A DNA stretch of 60,338 nucleotides from positions 1 through 60,338 of the forward strand of contig CACXBF010000020.1 in the NCBI GenBank assembly GCA_902765855.1, written 5' to 3'. The stretch comes from an uncultured Ruminococcus sp. GTDB taxonomy: Bacteria; Bacillota; Clostridia; Oscillospirales; Acutalibacteraceae. This document shows, in pieces, positions 42,354 through 52,400 of the stretch (the first letter of the stretch is position 1; each line of letters starts with the position of its first letter). The notes beneath the pieces are model-generated. The model searched no databases. It was not told the origin of the DNA and was given only the letters and a program-made list of their open reading frames with translations. The position numbers and the translations under genes are program-made.

Positions 42354-43772
42354 ATGAAATATGAGATGGTTGCGGGTTTTGAAACCCATGTTGAGCTTTC
42401 AACAAAGACAAAAATTTTCTGTGGCTGTACAACTCAATTCGGCGGTGACCCTAATACTCACTGCTGTCCGATTTGTATAGGCTTACCAGGTACACTTCCT
42501 AAGCTTAATCGTCAGGTTGTCCGTTATGCAGTTATGGCAGGTCTTGCAACAAACTGCACTATTCCTGAAATTGCAAAGATGGACAGAAAGAACTACTGCT
42601 ATCCTGACCTCCCAAAGGCTTATCAGATTTCACAGTTTGATATGCCATTGTGCGTAGGCGGATATATTCCGCTCTCAAACGGCAGAAAGATTCGTCTTAC
42701 AAGAATCCATATTGAAGAGGACGCAGGTAAGCTTATTCATCGTCACGGAGATACTCTTGTTGACTATAACAGAGGTGGAGTTCCACTTATTGAGATTGTT
42801 TCCGAGCCTGATATAAGGTCTATTGAGGAAGCAAGAGAATATGTTGAAAAGCTTCAGCTTATTATGAGATATATCGGAGTTTCTGACTGCAAGATGCAGG
42901 AAGGCTCTATGAGATGCGATGTTAATATTTCTGTTCGTGAGGTTGGCAGTGATAAGCTTGGCACAAGAACAGAAATTAAGAATATGAACTCAATCAACTT
43001 TATTGCAAAAGCTATGGAATATGAGTTTGAGCGTCAGGTTGATATTCTTGAAAATGGTGGTAAGGTTATTCAGGAAACACTTCGCTATGATGATGTTACA
43101 AATACTACTTCAAGTATGCGTGGCAAGGAAGACGCTAACGATTATCGCTACTTCCGTGACCCTGACCTTGTTACTATAAGTGTTTCAAGAGAAGAAGTTG
43201 AGGAACTTAGAAATCTTCTTCCTGAACTTCCTGTACAGAAAGCTGAAAGATATGTCAGCGAGCTTGGACTTTCCGAAACAGATGCAGCACTTCTTACAAA
43301 GTATCGCAAGATTGCTGAATTTTACGAGGAAGCAAGTAAGGGTACAAAAAATCCGAAAACTGCCGCAAATTTCATTATCGGTCAGATTTTCCGCAGACTT
43401 GATACAGAAAGTGATAAGGAAGCTTTTGATATTAAAGTTAGTGCAGAGGATTTGCGTGAGCTTATTAAGCTTATTGATGATGGCAAGATTAAGATGAACC
43501 TCGCTAAGAGTACACTCGAAAAAATGCTTGATACAGGCAAAAAGGCAACTGAATTTATTTCAGAAAGCGATATGGGTGGTCTTGATGAGGCAACTATGAT
43601 TTCGCTTTGCGAACAGGCTGTTGAATCTAATCCTAATGCTGTCAACGATTATAAAAACGGCAAAGAAAAGGCAATTAAATCACTTGTTGGTTTTGTTATG
43701 AAAAATTCAAGAGGCAAGGCAGACGCTGTTGCCGCTGAGGCTAAAATAAAAGAGCTTATTGCTAAGGCTTAA
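42354..43772 (+). CDS. gatB: Asp/Glu-tRNA amidotransferase subunit B
   Basis: 472 residues. G-F-E-T-H-V-E-L-S-T-K-T-K-I-F-C-G-C, C-P-I-C-I-G-L-P-G (two Cys pairs for zinc), R-K-N-Y-C-Y-P-D-L-P-K and the C-terminal YqeY-like tail identify GatB, which activates and amidates misacylated tRNA. The ATG at 42354 has GGAGG. The three subunits convert Asp-tRNA-Asn and possibly Glu-tRNA-Gln. Confidence 0.95.
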   Translation: MKYEMVAGFETHVELSTKTKIFCGCTTQFGGDPNTHCCPICIGLPGTLPKLNRQVVRYAVMAGLATNCTIPEIAKMDRKNYCYPDLPKAYQISQFDMPLCVGGYIPLSNGRKIRLTRIHIEEDAGKLIHRHGDTLVDYNRGGVPLIEIVSEPDIRSIEEAREYVEKLQLIMRYIGVSDCKMQEGSMRCDVNISVREVGSDKLGTRTEIKNMNSINFIAKAMEYEFERQVDILENGGKVIQETLRYDDVTNTTSSMRGKEDANDYRYFRDPDLVTISVSREEVEELRNLLPELPVQKAERYVSELGLSETDAALLTKYRKIAEFYEEASKGTKNPKTAANFIIGQIFRRLDTESDKEAFDIKVSAEDLRELIKLIDDGKIKMNLAKSTLEKMLDTGKKATEFISESDMGGLDEATMISLCEQAVESNPNAVNDYKNGKEKAIKSLVGFVMKNSRGKADAVAAEAKIKELIAKA

Positions 43773-43777
43773 AGCCT

Positions 43778-43822
43778 TAAAAATACCGTCACAGAAAGAT
43801 AAGCCTGTGACGGTATTTTTGT
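43778..43822 (+). terminator. Terminator of the aspS-gat operon
   Basis: AAAATACCGTCACAG / CTGTGACGGTATTTTT stem with T run; it can also serve the convergent gene. Confidence 0.9.
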
Positions 43823-43824
43823 TG

Positions 43825-44301
43825 CTATTTGTTTTTATAGAAGGTTTGCATAAAACCATCTTTTTTTGTTTCGCTTATGTCACCGCCGATAACTTTATTA
43901 TCAAGCACAAGAAGATTTGCAACGATTTTACTCTTACTATCGTAGTTAAGAATTTTATATGTATATTTAGTACATTCCTCGCCACTATATTTCGTAAGGT
44001 CTAAGCCCTGTTGTTTTTGAAGTTCATTATAGCTTGTGTAAACTTCATTAAATTCTGATGGGATTGTAATTTTTTCGGTTTTAGTTGCTTTGCCTGAAGT
44101 TTTCCAGCCGAATTGTTCTAAAAATTCGATTCTTCCGGCATTCCCATCAGCCTCAAGGCTGTATGAACCTTTTTCTCCATTAGCACTTGAGGGAGCGGTT
44201 GACAATATGGTGATTCCGATTATAAGCATAATTACTGCTGCGACAATAGCACTTACGATTATTACCGTTTTTTTCTTAGGCTTTACTGAAACTATGAACA
44301 T
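43825..44301 (-). CDS. DUF4830-type membrane-anchored protein
   Basis: 158 residues. Lys-rich start, one membrane helix (V-I-I-V-S-A-I-V-A-A-V-I-M-L-I-I-G) and an extracytoplasmic domain with R-I-E-F-L-E-Q-F-G-W, I-P-S-E-F-N-E-V-Y and L-Q-K-Q-Q-G-L-D-L-T. These are the marks of DUF4830, of unknown function. The start has AAAGGAG. Confidence 0.78.
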   Translation of the reverse strand: MFIVSVKPKKKTVIIVSAIVAAVIMLIIGITILSTAPSSANGEKGSYSLEADGNAGRIEFLEQFGWKTSGKATKTEKITIPSEFNEVYTSYNELQKQQGLDLTKYSGEECTKYTYKILNYDSKSKIVANLLVLDNKVIGGDISETKKDGFMQTFYKNK

Positions 44302-44490
44302 AAAAACACGCTCCTTTATTTATAAAATAATATGAAATTCCAAACGAAAATATTTCTAAAAATATCACTAATGGTTACATTTTTTATAATTTTCTGTGTA
44401 GCTATTGTATTTAGTACGATTTTAATGTAAAATATAATCTATATAAATATAATAGAGATAAATATACTCACGAATAGTCGGAGGTAGATT

Positions 44491-45456
44491 ATGAGTCTAA
44501 ATGATAATATAGAAAATCAATTTGAAAGCGAAGAAACTCAAGAAGTTAATGAAAACACAGTATCGTCTGAAGCTGAAAACAATATAGAGGATAGTCAGGA
44601 TAATTCTGAAATAATTTCAGCTGATGAAACAGCTACTGAACTTGAAGATATTGAAGATAGCAATGCAGATATTGATGAAGAAAGTCCAAAAGCTAAAAAA
44701 CACAAAAATAGAACGCTTGTGGTTGCAGCGTCTATTTTTGTGGTGACAGCATTATCTTTTGGTGCTTGGTATACTTTTTTTAATAAAGATATTTCTGGCG
44801 TTTGGGCAACAGATGTTAAGATTACTGACAGTGAAGGTAAAACCAAAACTGCAACTATGAAATTTGATTTTGAAAATACAGAAAGAATGAGCTTTTTTGA
44901 AAATGAAAAGTCTTATTTTTCTGATAAAGAATCTAACTCTCCGTCTGCAAAAATGATAAATGGTGGAAGAAGTTGGTCCGGTTGGTATAATAAGACAACT
45001 TCTGAGGCTAATGAAAATATCTTACAACTTTATTTCTCCGCATATCAAAGTGTTTATTCTTATAATTACGAGGTTTCCGGTAATATATTTAATGGCAGGA
45101 CACTAAAGCTTACTAATGGCGATGAGGTTATGGAATTTACACAATCCGATAATAGTTATGCCTTAAATCCTGATGATGATTTTAAACCTAATACTGGCGT
45201 TGTTGGTAAGTGGGATGCGAATGGTATAATTTATACATTTACTAAGGACGGAAGATTCTCTGAAGATACTGGAGATTCAAAAATCGAGGGTACTTATAAT
45301 TTCGGAGAAAGCGATGACGGTTACGATGCTATAATAGTTAAGTATATGTATAACGGAGAGGTTAATACAGTTACTATTCCCTATCTTTTAAAGGGCGATA
45401 AGATGACCTTAACTTTCAATGGCTATGAGGTTGACCTTACTAAAAAGGCTGAATAA
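44491..45456 (+). CDS. Hypothetical single-pass membrane protein with acidic cytosolic tail
   Basis: 321 residues, not recognised. Residues 1-72 are acidic and disordered (Glu, Asp, Asn, Ser). A Lys-rich stop signal and one membrane helix (about 74-92) follow. The outside domain holds two related beta-rich parts, one starting D-I-S-G-V-W-A-T-D, the other G-V-V-G-K-W-D-A-N-G, as in lipocalin-like DUF proteins. The start has GGAGG. The phosphohexomutase gene is 22 bases downstream. Confidence 0.65.
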   Translation: MSLNDNIENQFESEETQEVNENTVSSEAENNIEDSQDNSEIISADETATELEDIEDSNADIDEESPKAKKHKNRTLVVAASIFVVTALSFGAWYTFFNKDISGVWATDVKITDSEGKTKTATMKFDFENTERMSFFENEKSYFSDKESNSPSAKMINGGRSWSGWYNKTTSEANENILQLYFSAYQSVYSYNYEVSGNIFNGRTLKLTNGDEVMEFTQSDNSYALNPDDDFKPNTGVVGKWDANGIIYTFTKDGRFSEDTGDSKIEGTYNFGESDDGYDAIIVKYMYNGEVNTVTIPYLLKGDKMTLTFNGYEVDLTKKAE

Positions 45457-45478
45457 TAATTTATCGGGGGAAAATATA

Positions 45479-47008
45479 ATGCTTAATCGTGAATGGAAGC
45501 AATTTAAAAGTGGTACAGACATAAGAGGAGTTGCAGTTGAATATAAAGAAAATAAGGTCAATTTGACAGATGAAGCTGTTCGTGCTATGGCAGGTGGTTT
45601 TGTGCTTTGGCTTAGTAATAAGGTCAATAAAAAGCCAACTGAACTTAAAATCTCTGTTGGACGAGATTCAAGAATTTCCGGTGAACATATACTTGGTCTT
45701 TGTGCTGATGTTATGAAGGAAAGTGGTGCAGAGGTTATCGACTGCGGTCTTTCAAGTACGCCGGCTATGTTTATGACTACAGTTGATTTAGCTTGTGACG
45801 GTGCTTTGCAGATTACAGCAAGCCACCACCCGTTCTACCGCAACGGACTTAAATTCTTTACGAGAGATGGTGGTCTTGAGGCTGAAGATATAGAAGAAAT
45901 TCTTCAATTCGCACAAGACGGCAAAACATCTGAAAGAGTTTCAGGCGGAACTATTACTAAATATAATTATATGAAAGATTATGCCGCCGGACTTCGTGAC
46001 ATAATCAAAAAAGCTGTTAATGCGGAAGATTATGACAAGCCCCTTAAGGGCTTTAAGATTGTCGTTGACGCTGGAAATGGCGCAGGCGGATTCTATGCTT
46101 CTGATGTTTTAGAGCCACTTGGCGCAGACACAGAAGGTAGTGTTTACCTTGAACCGGACGGTATGTTCCCTAATCATATACCTAACCCTGAAAACGAAGA
46201 GGCTATGGCTTCAATCTGTTTGGCGGTTAAGAAGGCTAACGCTGATTTGGGCGTTATATTTGATACAGATGTTGACAGAGGCGGTGCTGTTGATTCAAGC
46301 GGAAATGAAATCAACAGAAACAGACTTGTTGCAATCGCAGCAGCTATAGCACTTGAGGGCAACGAGGGCGGTCTTATTGTAACAGATTCCATTACTTCAA
46401 GCGGACTTAAAGACTTTATTGAGAATGAGCTTGGTGGAAAGCATCTCCGCTTTAAGCGTGGATATAAAAATGTAATCAATGAGGCTCTCAGACAAAACGA
46501 AATGGGTGTAAACTGCCCACTTGCGATTGAAACTTCAGGTCATGCAGCTATGAGAGAAAATTATTTCCTCGATGACGGTGCGTATCTTTGCACAAAAATT
46601 ATTATTAAGCTTGCACAGCTCAGAAAAGAAGGAAAAACTCTTGAATCGCTTCTTGAAAATCTTGCTGAACCAGTAGAAAGCAAGGAAATAAGAATGAATA
46701 TTCTTACAGATGATTTCAGAGCGTATGGAGAAAATGTTATTGAAAACCTTACAAAATATGCTGAGAAACAGCCTGAATTTATTATAGCACCTGATAATCA
46801 TGAAGGTATTCGAGTATCATTTGATAAAAATAATGGAGATGGTTGGTTCTTACTTAGATTGAGTGTACATGACCCAATTATGCCTATGAATATTGAAAGT
46901 AACAGCGTTGGTGGCGTTGAAACAATTCTTAAAAAATTAGAGGGTTTCTTTAAGGAATTTACCGAGCTTGATTCTTCAGGCATTTCTAAAGCTTTAGGAA
47001 GGGGTTGA
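45479..47008 (+). CDS. Phosphomannomutase/phosphoglucomutase-family enzyme
   Basis: 509 residues. Four-domain alpha-D-phosphohexomutase. The phosphoserine loop reads T-A-S-H-H-P, the metal loop D-T-D-V-D-R and the sugar loop E-T-S-G-H-A-A. It interconverts hexose 1- and 6-phosphates for envelope sugar synthesis; the exact sugar is open. The ATG at 45479 has CGGGGG upstream. A TTG-started gene follows after four bases. Confidence 0.88.
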   Translation: MLNREWKQFKSGTDIRGVAVEYKENKVNLTDEAVRAMAGGFVLWLSNKVNKKPTELKISVGRDSRISGEHILGLCADVMKESGAEVIDCGLSSTPAMFMTTVDLACDGALQITASHHPFYRNGLKFFTRDGGLEAEDIEEILQFAQDGKTSERVSGGTITKYNYMKDYAAGLRDIIKKAVNAEDYDKPLKGFKIVVDAGNGAGGFYASDVLEPLGADTEGSVYLEPDGMFPNHIPNPENEEAMASICLAVKKANADLGVIFDTDVDRGGAVDSSGNEINRNRLVAIAAAIALEGNEGGLIVTDSITSSGLKDFIENELGGKHLRFKRGYKNVINEALRQNEMGVNCPLAIETSGHAAMRENYFLDDGAYLCTKIIIKLAQLRKEGKTLESLLENLAEPVESKEIRMNILTDDFRAYGENVIENLTKYAEKQPEFIIAPDNHEGIRVSFDKNNGDGWFLLRLSVHDPIMPMNIESNSVGGVETILKKLEGFFKEFTELDSSGISKALGRG

Positions 47009-47012
47009 TTAA

Positions 47013-48206
47013 TTGAGTAGCAGTAATAAGAACTATAACCGAAGAGCAGGTACTCCATCACTTATTGTAGGTTTATCTCTTGCAGTTATTGCTGCGGTTA
47101 TTGCGTTGATAGTATCATCACAAACAAATAGAAATCAGGAACAGAAACCTGTTGCACAAACTTCATCTCAGGATTCATCAGTTGTTAGCACAGTTTCAAA
47201 AGTAGAATCAAGCGAAGATTCTGAAAAAAAAGTGGAAGCTGTCAAGAGAAACGGTCTTGAGATAAAGTATATTGATGTTGGGCAAGGTAATTCTACTTTG
47301 GTTATGCTTCCTGATGGTAAAAATCTTCTTATTGACGCAGGTTCTAAGGAAAATGGCGATAAGCTTGTGAGCTATCTGAAAAATGAGAAAATTGAAAAAA
47401 TAGATTATCTTATTGCAACTAATGCTGATGTTAACGATATAGGCGGTATGCCAAGTGTCATAGAAAATTTTGATATAGGCAGGGTTTATGCACCAAATAT
47501 AGAGGATATTATTGATGCATATGAAACAGAGAAAAATGTATCAGAAGTATATAAAAGCTTCACAGAAGCACTTTCAGCCAAAAAGCTGGTTAAGCTTGAT
47601 GCAAGTAGCGGAACACATGTTTATTTTTCTCTCTCTCTTACAGTAGATATAATTTCACCGAACGATAGTGCATATAGCGACTTGAATAACTATTCAACAG
47701 CCGTACTTTTAAAATATGGTCAGCAGAAATTTATATTTATGAGTGATGCAGAAAATTATTCTGAGCAGGAAATCATTGATAATGGTATTGATATAACTTC
47801 AGATGTTATTATGATTGGCAATCATGGAAGTTCGGCAGCCTCTGGAAAATCATTTATAAAGGCTGTTGCTCCGAAATATGCGGTTATCTCTTGTGGTGCG
47901 AATAATAGTGAGGGTTATCCTCATCAGGAAACACTTAAAACTCTTGAGCAAAATGAAACTAAAGTTTTCCGTACAGATTTAAATGGTACAATTACTCTTA
48001 AATCTGATGGTATGAATGAGCTTAAATTGACGCCTGAAAAACAAGTTAATAAGGAAACTGCTTCATCAATAGAAAGTTCAGCGACTGATGAATCTGTAAC
48101 TAAGTCAAGTACAGAGTCTGAATCATCAGATAGTAAAACAGAAAGCAACACAGAAAATGAGACTTCCAAGGAAACAACAGAAGAATCAATTGCAAGTGCA
48201 GCTTAA
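47013..48206 (+). CDS. ComEC/Rec2-like metallo-beta-lactamase protein with degenerate metal site
   Basis: 397 residues. One N-terminal membrane helix, a Ser-rich linker, then a domain with Y-I-D-V-G-Q-G-N-S-T-L-V and L-L-I-D-A-G-S, the start of ComEC-type beta-lactamase folds. The usual HxHxDHxGG is T-N-A-D-V-N-D-I-G-G, and the later H-H-G-S is N-H-G-S, so most metal ligands are missing. The C terminus is a Ser/Thr/Glu-rich tail. TTG start with GGGG. Probably not a hydrolase; role unknown. Confidence 0.8.
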   Translation: MSSSNKNYNRRAGTPSLIVGLSLAVIAAVIALIVSSQTNRNQEQKPVAQTSSQDSSVVSTVSKVESSEDSEKKVEAVKRNGLEIKYIDVGQGNSTLVMLPDGKNLLIDAGSKENGDKLVSYLKNEKIEKIDYLIATNADVNDIGGMPSVIENFDIGRVYAPNIEDIIDAYETEKNVSEVYKSFTEALSAKKLVKLDASSGTHVYFSLSLTVDIISPNDSAYSDLNNYSTAVLLKYGQQKFIFMSDAENYSEQEIIDNGIDITSDVIMIGNHGSSAASGKSFIKAVAPKYAVISCGANNSEGYPHQETLKTLEQNETKVFRTDLNGTITLKSDGMNELKLTPEKQVNKETASSIESSATDESVTKSSTESESSDSKTESNTENETSKETTEESIASAA

Positions 48207-48209
48207 GTA

Positions 48210-48257
48210 AAAAACCGAGGTTAGCAAAGGTGCTGACCTCGGTTTTGATTTTGTGCT
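48210..48257 (+). terminator. Terminator after the ComEC-like gene
   Basis: AAAACCGAGGTTAGCA / TGCT.ACCTCGGTTTT stem followed by GATTTT. Confidence 0.85.
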
Positions 48258-48261
48258 TATT

Positions 48262-48372
48262 TTAGAAATGTATGGTTGAAAGGAGTATACTGAAGATACT
48301 TACAACCATAAGCCCTGCAAGAACAAGTGCAACAATTCTTATGATAAGCTTTCGTTTTTTATTGTTATTCAT
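48262..48372 (-). CDS. Small single-pass membrane protein (36 residues)
   Basis: M-N-N-N-K-K-R-K-L-I-I-R-I-V-A-L-V-L-A followed by more hydrophobic residues. A basic start and one helix, like the DUF4044-type micro-proteins of Firmicutes. The ATG follows GAAAGGA. It is convergent with the ComEC-like gene. The spacer from 48373 to 48666 is AT-rich and shows only the promoter region of rlmB. Confidence 0.65.
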   Translation of the reverse strand: MNNNKKRKLIIRIVALVLAGLMVVSIFSILLSTIHF

Positions 48373-48666
48373 AGTAATTATCCTTTCATTTAATAATTAT
48401 AGTATAGCATAAGTTCCAAAATTTTCAAGCCTTTATTGACAATGAGTGTTATTTGATTAGAAAAGCTTATTTGGTATGATTCAAAAAATTATTTATAGCA
48501 TTTTAAAACAGATATGTACTATGTATTTATTTGCAAGAAAATGTAAAAGTATTTGCAAAGTTACTTTAAATTTGAGTTTATTTATGATATAATTTTATGG
48601 AATGACTTTTAATGGTGTATTTTTTATTTTTTCGAGATATTTTTCATATAGAAGGGTGAATGTAGT

Positions 48667-49434
48667 TTGAAAAATGATAATTTTGAAAAAGGCGAGGATA
48701 TTATAGCGGGCAGAAATCCTGTTTCAGAAGCACTTAAATCCGGGCGTTCTATCGAAAGACTACTTGTTGCTCATGGTGAAATGAGCGGTTCGGTTAAAGT
48801 TATTGTTGCTAAAGCTAAGGAAAAGGGTATTCCGATTAAAGAGGTTGATAGCAGAAAGCTCGATTTTATGTGTGGTAATGCTAATCATCAGGGAATAATT
48901 GCTGTGGCAGCGGTAAAAGAGTATGTTAGTGTCGATGAAATTCTTAAAATAGCAGAAGAAAAAGGTGAGAAACCTTTTATAATTATACTTGATAATATAG
49001 AAGACCCACATAATCTCGGTGCTATTATCCGTACTGCTGAATGTGCAGGCGCTCATGGCGTTATAATACCAAAGCGCAGAGCCGCAGGCCTGACATTTTC
49101 TGTTGGTAAGGCATCTGCAGGCGCATATGAATATATGCCGGTTGCAAGAGTTACAAATATTCCTGCAACTATTGATGAACTTAAGGAAAAAGGACTCTGG
49201 GTATACGGTGCTGATATGGACGGTGAAACCTATTGCACTAGCGACCTCAGAGGTGCGTGTGCTTTGGTAATAGGTTCTGAAGGTAAGGGCTTGCAGCGGC
49301 TTGTTAAGGAAAAATGTGATGTGATATTATCCTTACCTATGCTCGGAAAAATTAATTCTCTTAATGCATCTGTTGCTGCTGGTGTTCTTATGTATGAATT
49401 TACGCGCCAGCGACTTGAAATAAAAGCTAAATAA
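48667..49434 (+). CDS. rlmB: 23S rRNA (guanosine-2'-O)-methyltransferase, TrmH/RlmB family
   Basis: 255 residues. N-terminal substrate-binding domain (I-A-G-R-N-P-V-S-E-A-L-K), then a SPOUT knot with L-D-N-I-E-D-P-H-N-L-G-A-I-I-R-T-A-E, V-I-G-S-E-G-K-G and I-N-S-L-N-A-S-V-A-A-G. It methylates a guanosine of 23S rRNA. TTG start with GGGTGA upstream. The giant gene follows after 12 bases. Confidence 0.9.
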   Translation: MKNDNFEKGEDIIAGRNPVSEALKSGRSIERLLVAHGEMSGSVKVIVAKAKEKGIPIKEVDSRKLDFMCGNANHQGIIAVAAVKEYVSVDEILKIAEEKGEKPFIIILDNIEDPHNLGAIIRTAECAGAHGVIIPKRRAAGLTFSVGKASAGAYEYMPVARVTNIPATIDELKEKGLWVYGADMDGETYCTSDLRGACALVIGSEGKGLQRLVKEKCDVILSLPMLGKINSLNASVAAGVLMYEFTRQRLEIKAK

Positions 49435-49446
49435 GGGGGAATTTCA

Positions 49447-52400
49447 ATGTCAGAGGAAAAAAGAACTCCAGACAAATTGGAAGATAAAGCTCTTAATGAT
49501 ATGACTGATGATTTCGGTGATGTTTTTAGTGAAATTAAAGATAAAAGCGATGTTGAATCGAAAGAAAATCAGTTGGAGGAAGAATCTGCAATTCGTGGAA
49601 TTTTCGGACGCATAAAAAAGAAAAACAGTAATCAGCAAAATTCCGTATCTGAAACTGAAAAGAAAACTTCCTCTATGAAGCTTAGCGATAGCCAGGAAAT
49701 TCTTGACCTTAGCAAAAAAGTTACAGAGAGTGCTAAAAAAGAAGCAGTAGTTATAGTTAAGGCTGAAGAAGAATCAAAGGGTGTTACAACTATTACTATG
49801 AAAATTCCTAAGCTTACTGATGAAAAACTTGCTGAAATTACAGAAGAAAAAAATCAAGCTGATATACCAGAAAAAAAATCCCAAAATGAGGAAAAAAAGT
49901 CTGAAATTAAAAATCAAGATTCCAATAATGAAGTAGATAATACTGCTGATATCCAAAAGCAAACTGAACAGAAAATTGAAAAAAACGAATCTGACGAACA
50001 GGAAGAAAAAATTTCAGAAGATTTTTCTCAAGATATAGATGAAAAACCAAGCTTTAAGTCAAAATTCTCTAAGTTCCTTTCTACTGCAAAAGAAAAAGCG
50101 TTATATTATCTCGGGTTTGAAGATGATGAGAATTATGATGACGATGTTATATTCAGTACAAGTAGTGGAGTAGAGCGTTCAAAAAATGCTAATCCGCTTG
50201 ATTTTGATGAGGAATATAAGGAAAATATTGTTTATCAAGCATCAGATGATGAGAAAAAAGATGACAAACCAGATTTATTAAAAGTTGCTGCACAGAATAC
50301 AACTATAAATACAGATTTTGCTTTGACGGAAGATAAGACAAAAGAAAATAATAGTCAGGATAATGCGGAAGCTGATAAAAAGTCTATTGTAGCGGAAACT
50401 AAAACGGAATCTGATGAAAAGTCTGTTGTAGTGGAAATTAAAACAGAATCTGATGAAAAGCCTGTTGTAGCGGAAACTAAAACAGAATCTGATGAGAAGC
50501 CTGTTGCAGCGGAAAATAAAACAGAATCTGATGAAAAGTCTGTTGTAGTGGAAATTAAAACAGAATCTGATGAAAAGCCTATTATAGCAGAAACTAAAAC
50601 GAAAGCTGATCAAAAGCCTGTTGTAGCAGAAACTAAAACAGAATCTGATGAAAAGTCTGTTGTAGCAGAAATTGAAACAGAAGCTGATGAAAAGCCTGTT
50701 GTAGCGGAAACTAAAACAGAATCTGATGAAAAGCCTATAACAGCCGAAATTAAATCAGATACTAAGGTATACAAAAAGAAAACAGATGATGAATTGACTT
50801 TCGATGAAATTCTTGCAGAAGAAAAACGAAGCAGAATTTCGATAGATATTGCACTTGACGACGATGAATTAAACGAAGATGTTTCAGATTCACCGCTTTC
50901 AGATCAACTTGATTTTTCTGTTCTTTCAGAACAAGTTGCGGGTGATGTTTTAAGAGAGCCACGCAGACCTCAAAAATCAAAAATTATAAAGCCAGTTGAA
51001 GCAGAAACTAAGACAGAAGAATCTGCAAAGCCAGTTGAATTAGAAAATAAATCTGATGAAAATGATATTAATTTTGAATCAGTGGCAAAGCAAATAATGG
51101 CTGAGACTAAGGTTGAAAAGCCAGTATCAAAGCCTGCTCAGAATGAGGTTCAAAATGATGATTTTGAGTTTGATAGTCCTTTCATTCAAATAATTGATAT
51201 GCCGACTAAAAAGCATATTGAAAAGAAATCTGAGCCGGTCGAACAAGCTGTCGTTGAAGAAAAGGCAAAGCCAGTCGAACAAGCTGTTGTTGAGGAAAAG
51301 GCAGAGCCGATCGAACAAGCTGTCGTTGAGGAAACGGCAGAGCCGGTCGAACAAGCTGTTGTTGAGAAAAAGGCAGAGCCGGTCGAACAAGCTGTCGTTG
51401 AGGAAACGGCAGAGCCGGTCGAACAAGCTGTTGTTGAGAAAAAGGCAGAGCCGGTCGAACAAGCTGTCGTTGAGGAAAAGGCAGAGCCAGTCGAACAAGC
51501 TGTTGTTGAGAAAAAGGCAGAGCCGGTCGAACAAGTTGTTGTTGAAGAAAAGGCAAAGCCAGTCGAACAAGCTGTTGTTGATGAAAAGGCAGAGCCGGTC
51601 GAACAAGCTGTTGTTGAGGAAAAGGCAGAGCCGGTCGAACAAGCTGTTGTTGAGGAAAAGGCAGAGCCAGTCGAACAAGCTGTTGTTGAGAAAGAGGCAG
51701 AGCTAGTCGAACAAGCTGTTGTTGAGGAAAAGGCTGAATCAGTTGAACAGACTGTTGTTGAGGAAAAGGCAGAGCCGGTCGAACAAGCTGTTGCTGAGAA
51801 AAAGGCAGAGTTGGTCGAACAAGCTGTTGTTGAGGAAAAGGCAGAGTCGGTCGAACAATCTGTTGTTGAGGAAAAGGCAGAGCCAAAATTAGAAGATAGT
51901 GCAAATCCATTTATCAGAATTGTGGATAAAACTCAGCCTAAGCAAAAGCCGACTGCACCAATAATTCAATCAAAAGCATTTAATCCTGTTATTGTTGAGA
52001 ATGAAAAGCCTATTCAGGAATTTAAACTGGATTTTGAAAAGGAAAATATACCAAAAACTCTGCTTATATATAAGCGTTCATTAGAAACAAGCAGTTTTGT
52101 TGTTATGGCGGGTAAATTCACTAAGACGGTAAGGAGTGAGTATCGTGCGTACAGGTACAGACCAAAGCCACCTGAACCGCCCACATCTCTTGATGATAAA
52201 CAAAATCCTCCAAAGGGTGAACAGCCCAAGCAACAAGATAAGCAAGAAAAAAGTGATGAGAGCGGAAAAGCCTCTGTATTTGGTGAATTTTCTTTTAAAA
52301 AGCATAAAAAAAGGTCTGAATTGGAACAACAACCAGCTATAAATAGTGAACCAGAAAAAAATGTTCAAACACAAACCGAGCAAAAGCACACATCAGTAGT

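Noticed and set aside
50278-50613. Minus-strand open frame across the 39-bp array
   Set aside because: Same reason: repeat-driven openness and Phe/Arg/Cys-rich unnatural composition.
51238-51885. Array considered as CRISPR
   Set aside because: Units are contiguous without unique spacers and are in frame in a long gene.
51127-51910. Long open frames on both strands and in another frame across the 36-bp array
   Set aside because: The unit length is a multiple of three, so any frame free of stops in one unit stays open throughout. They lack starts with ribosome sites and are shadows of the giant gene.
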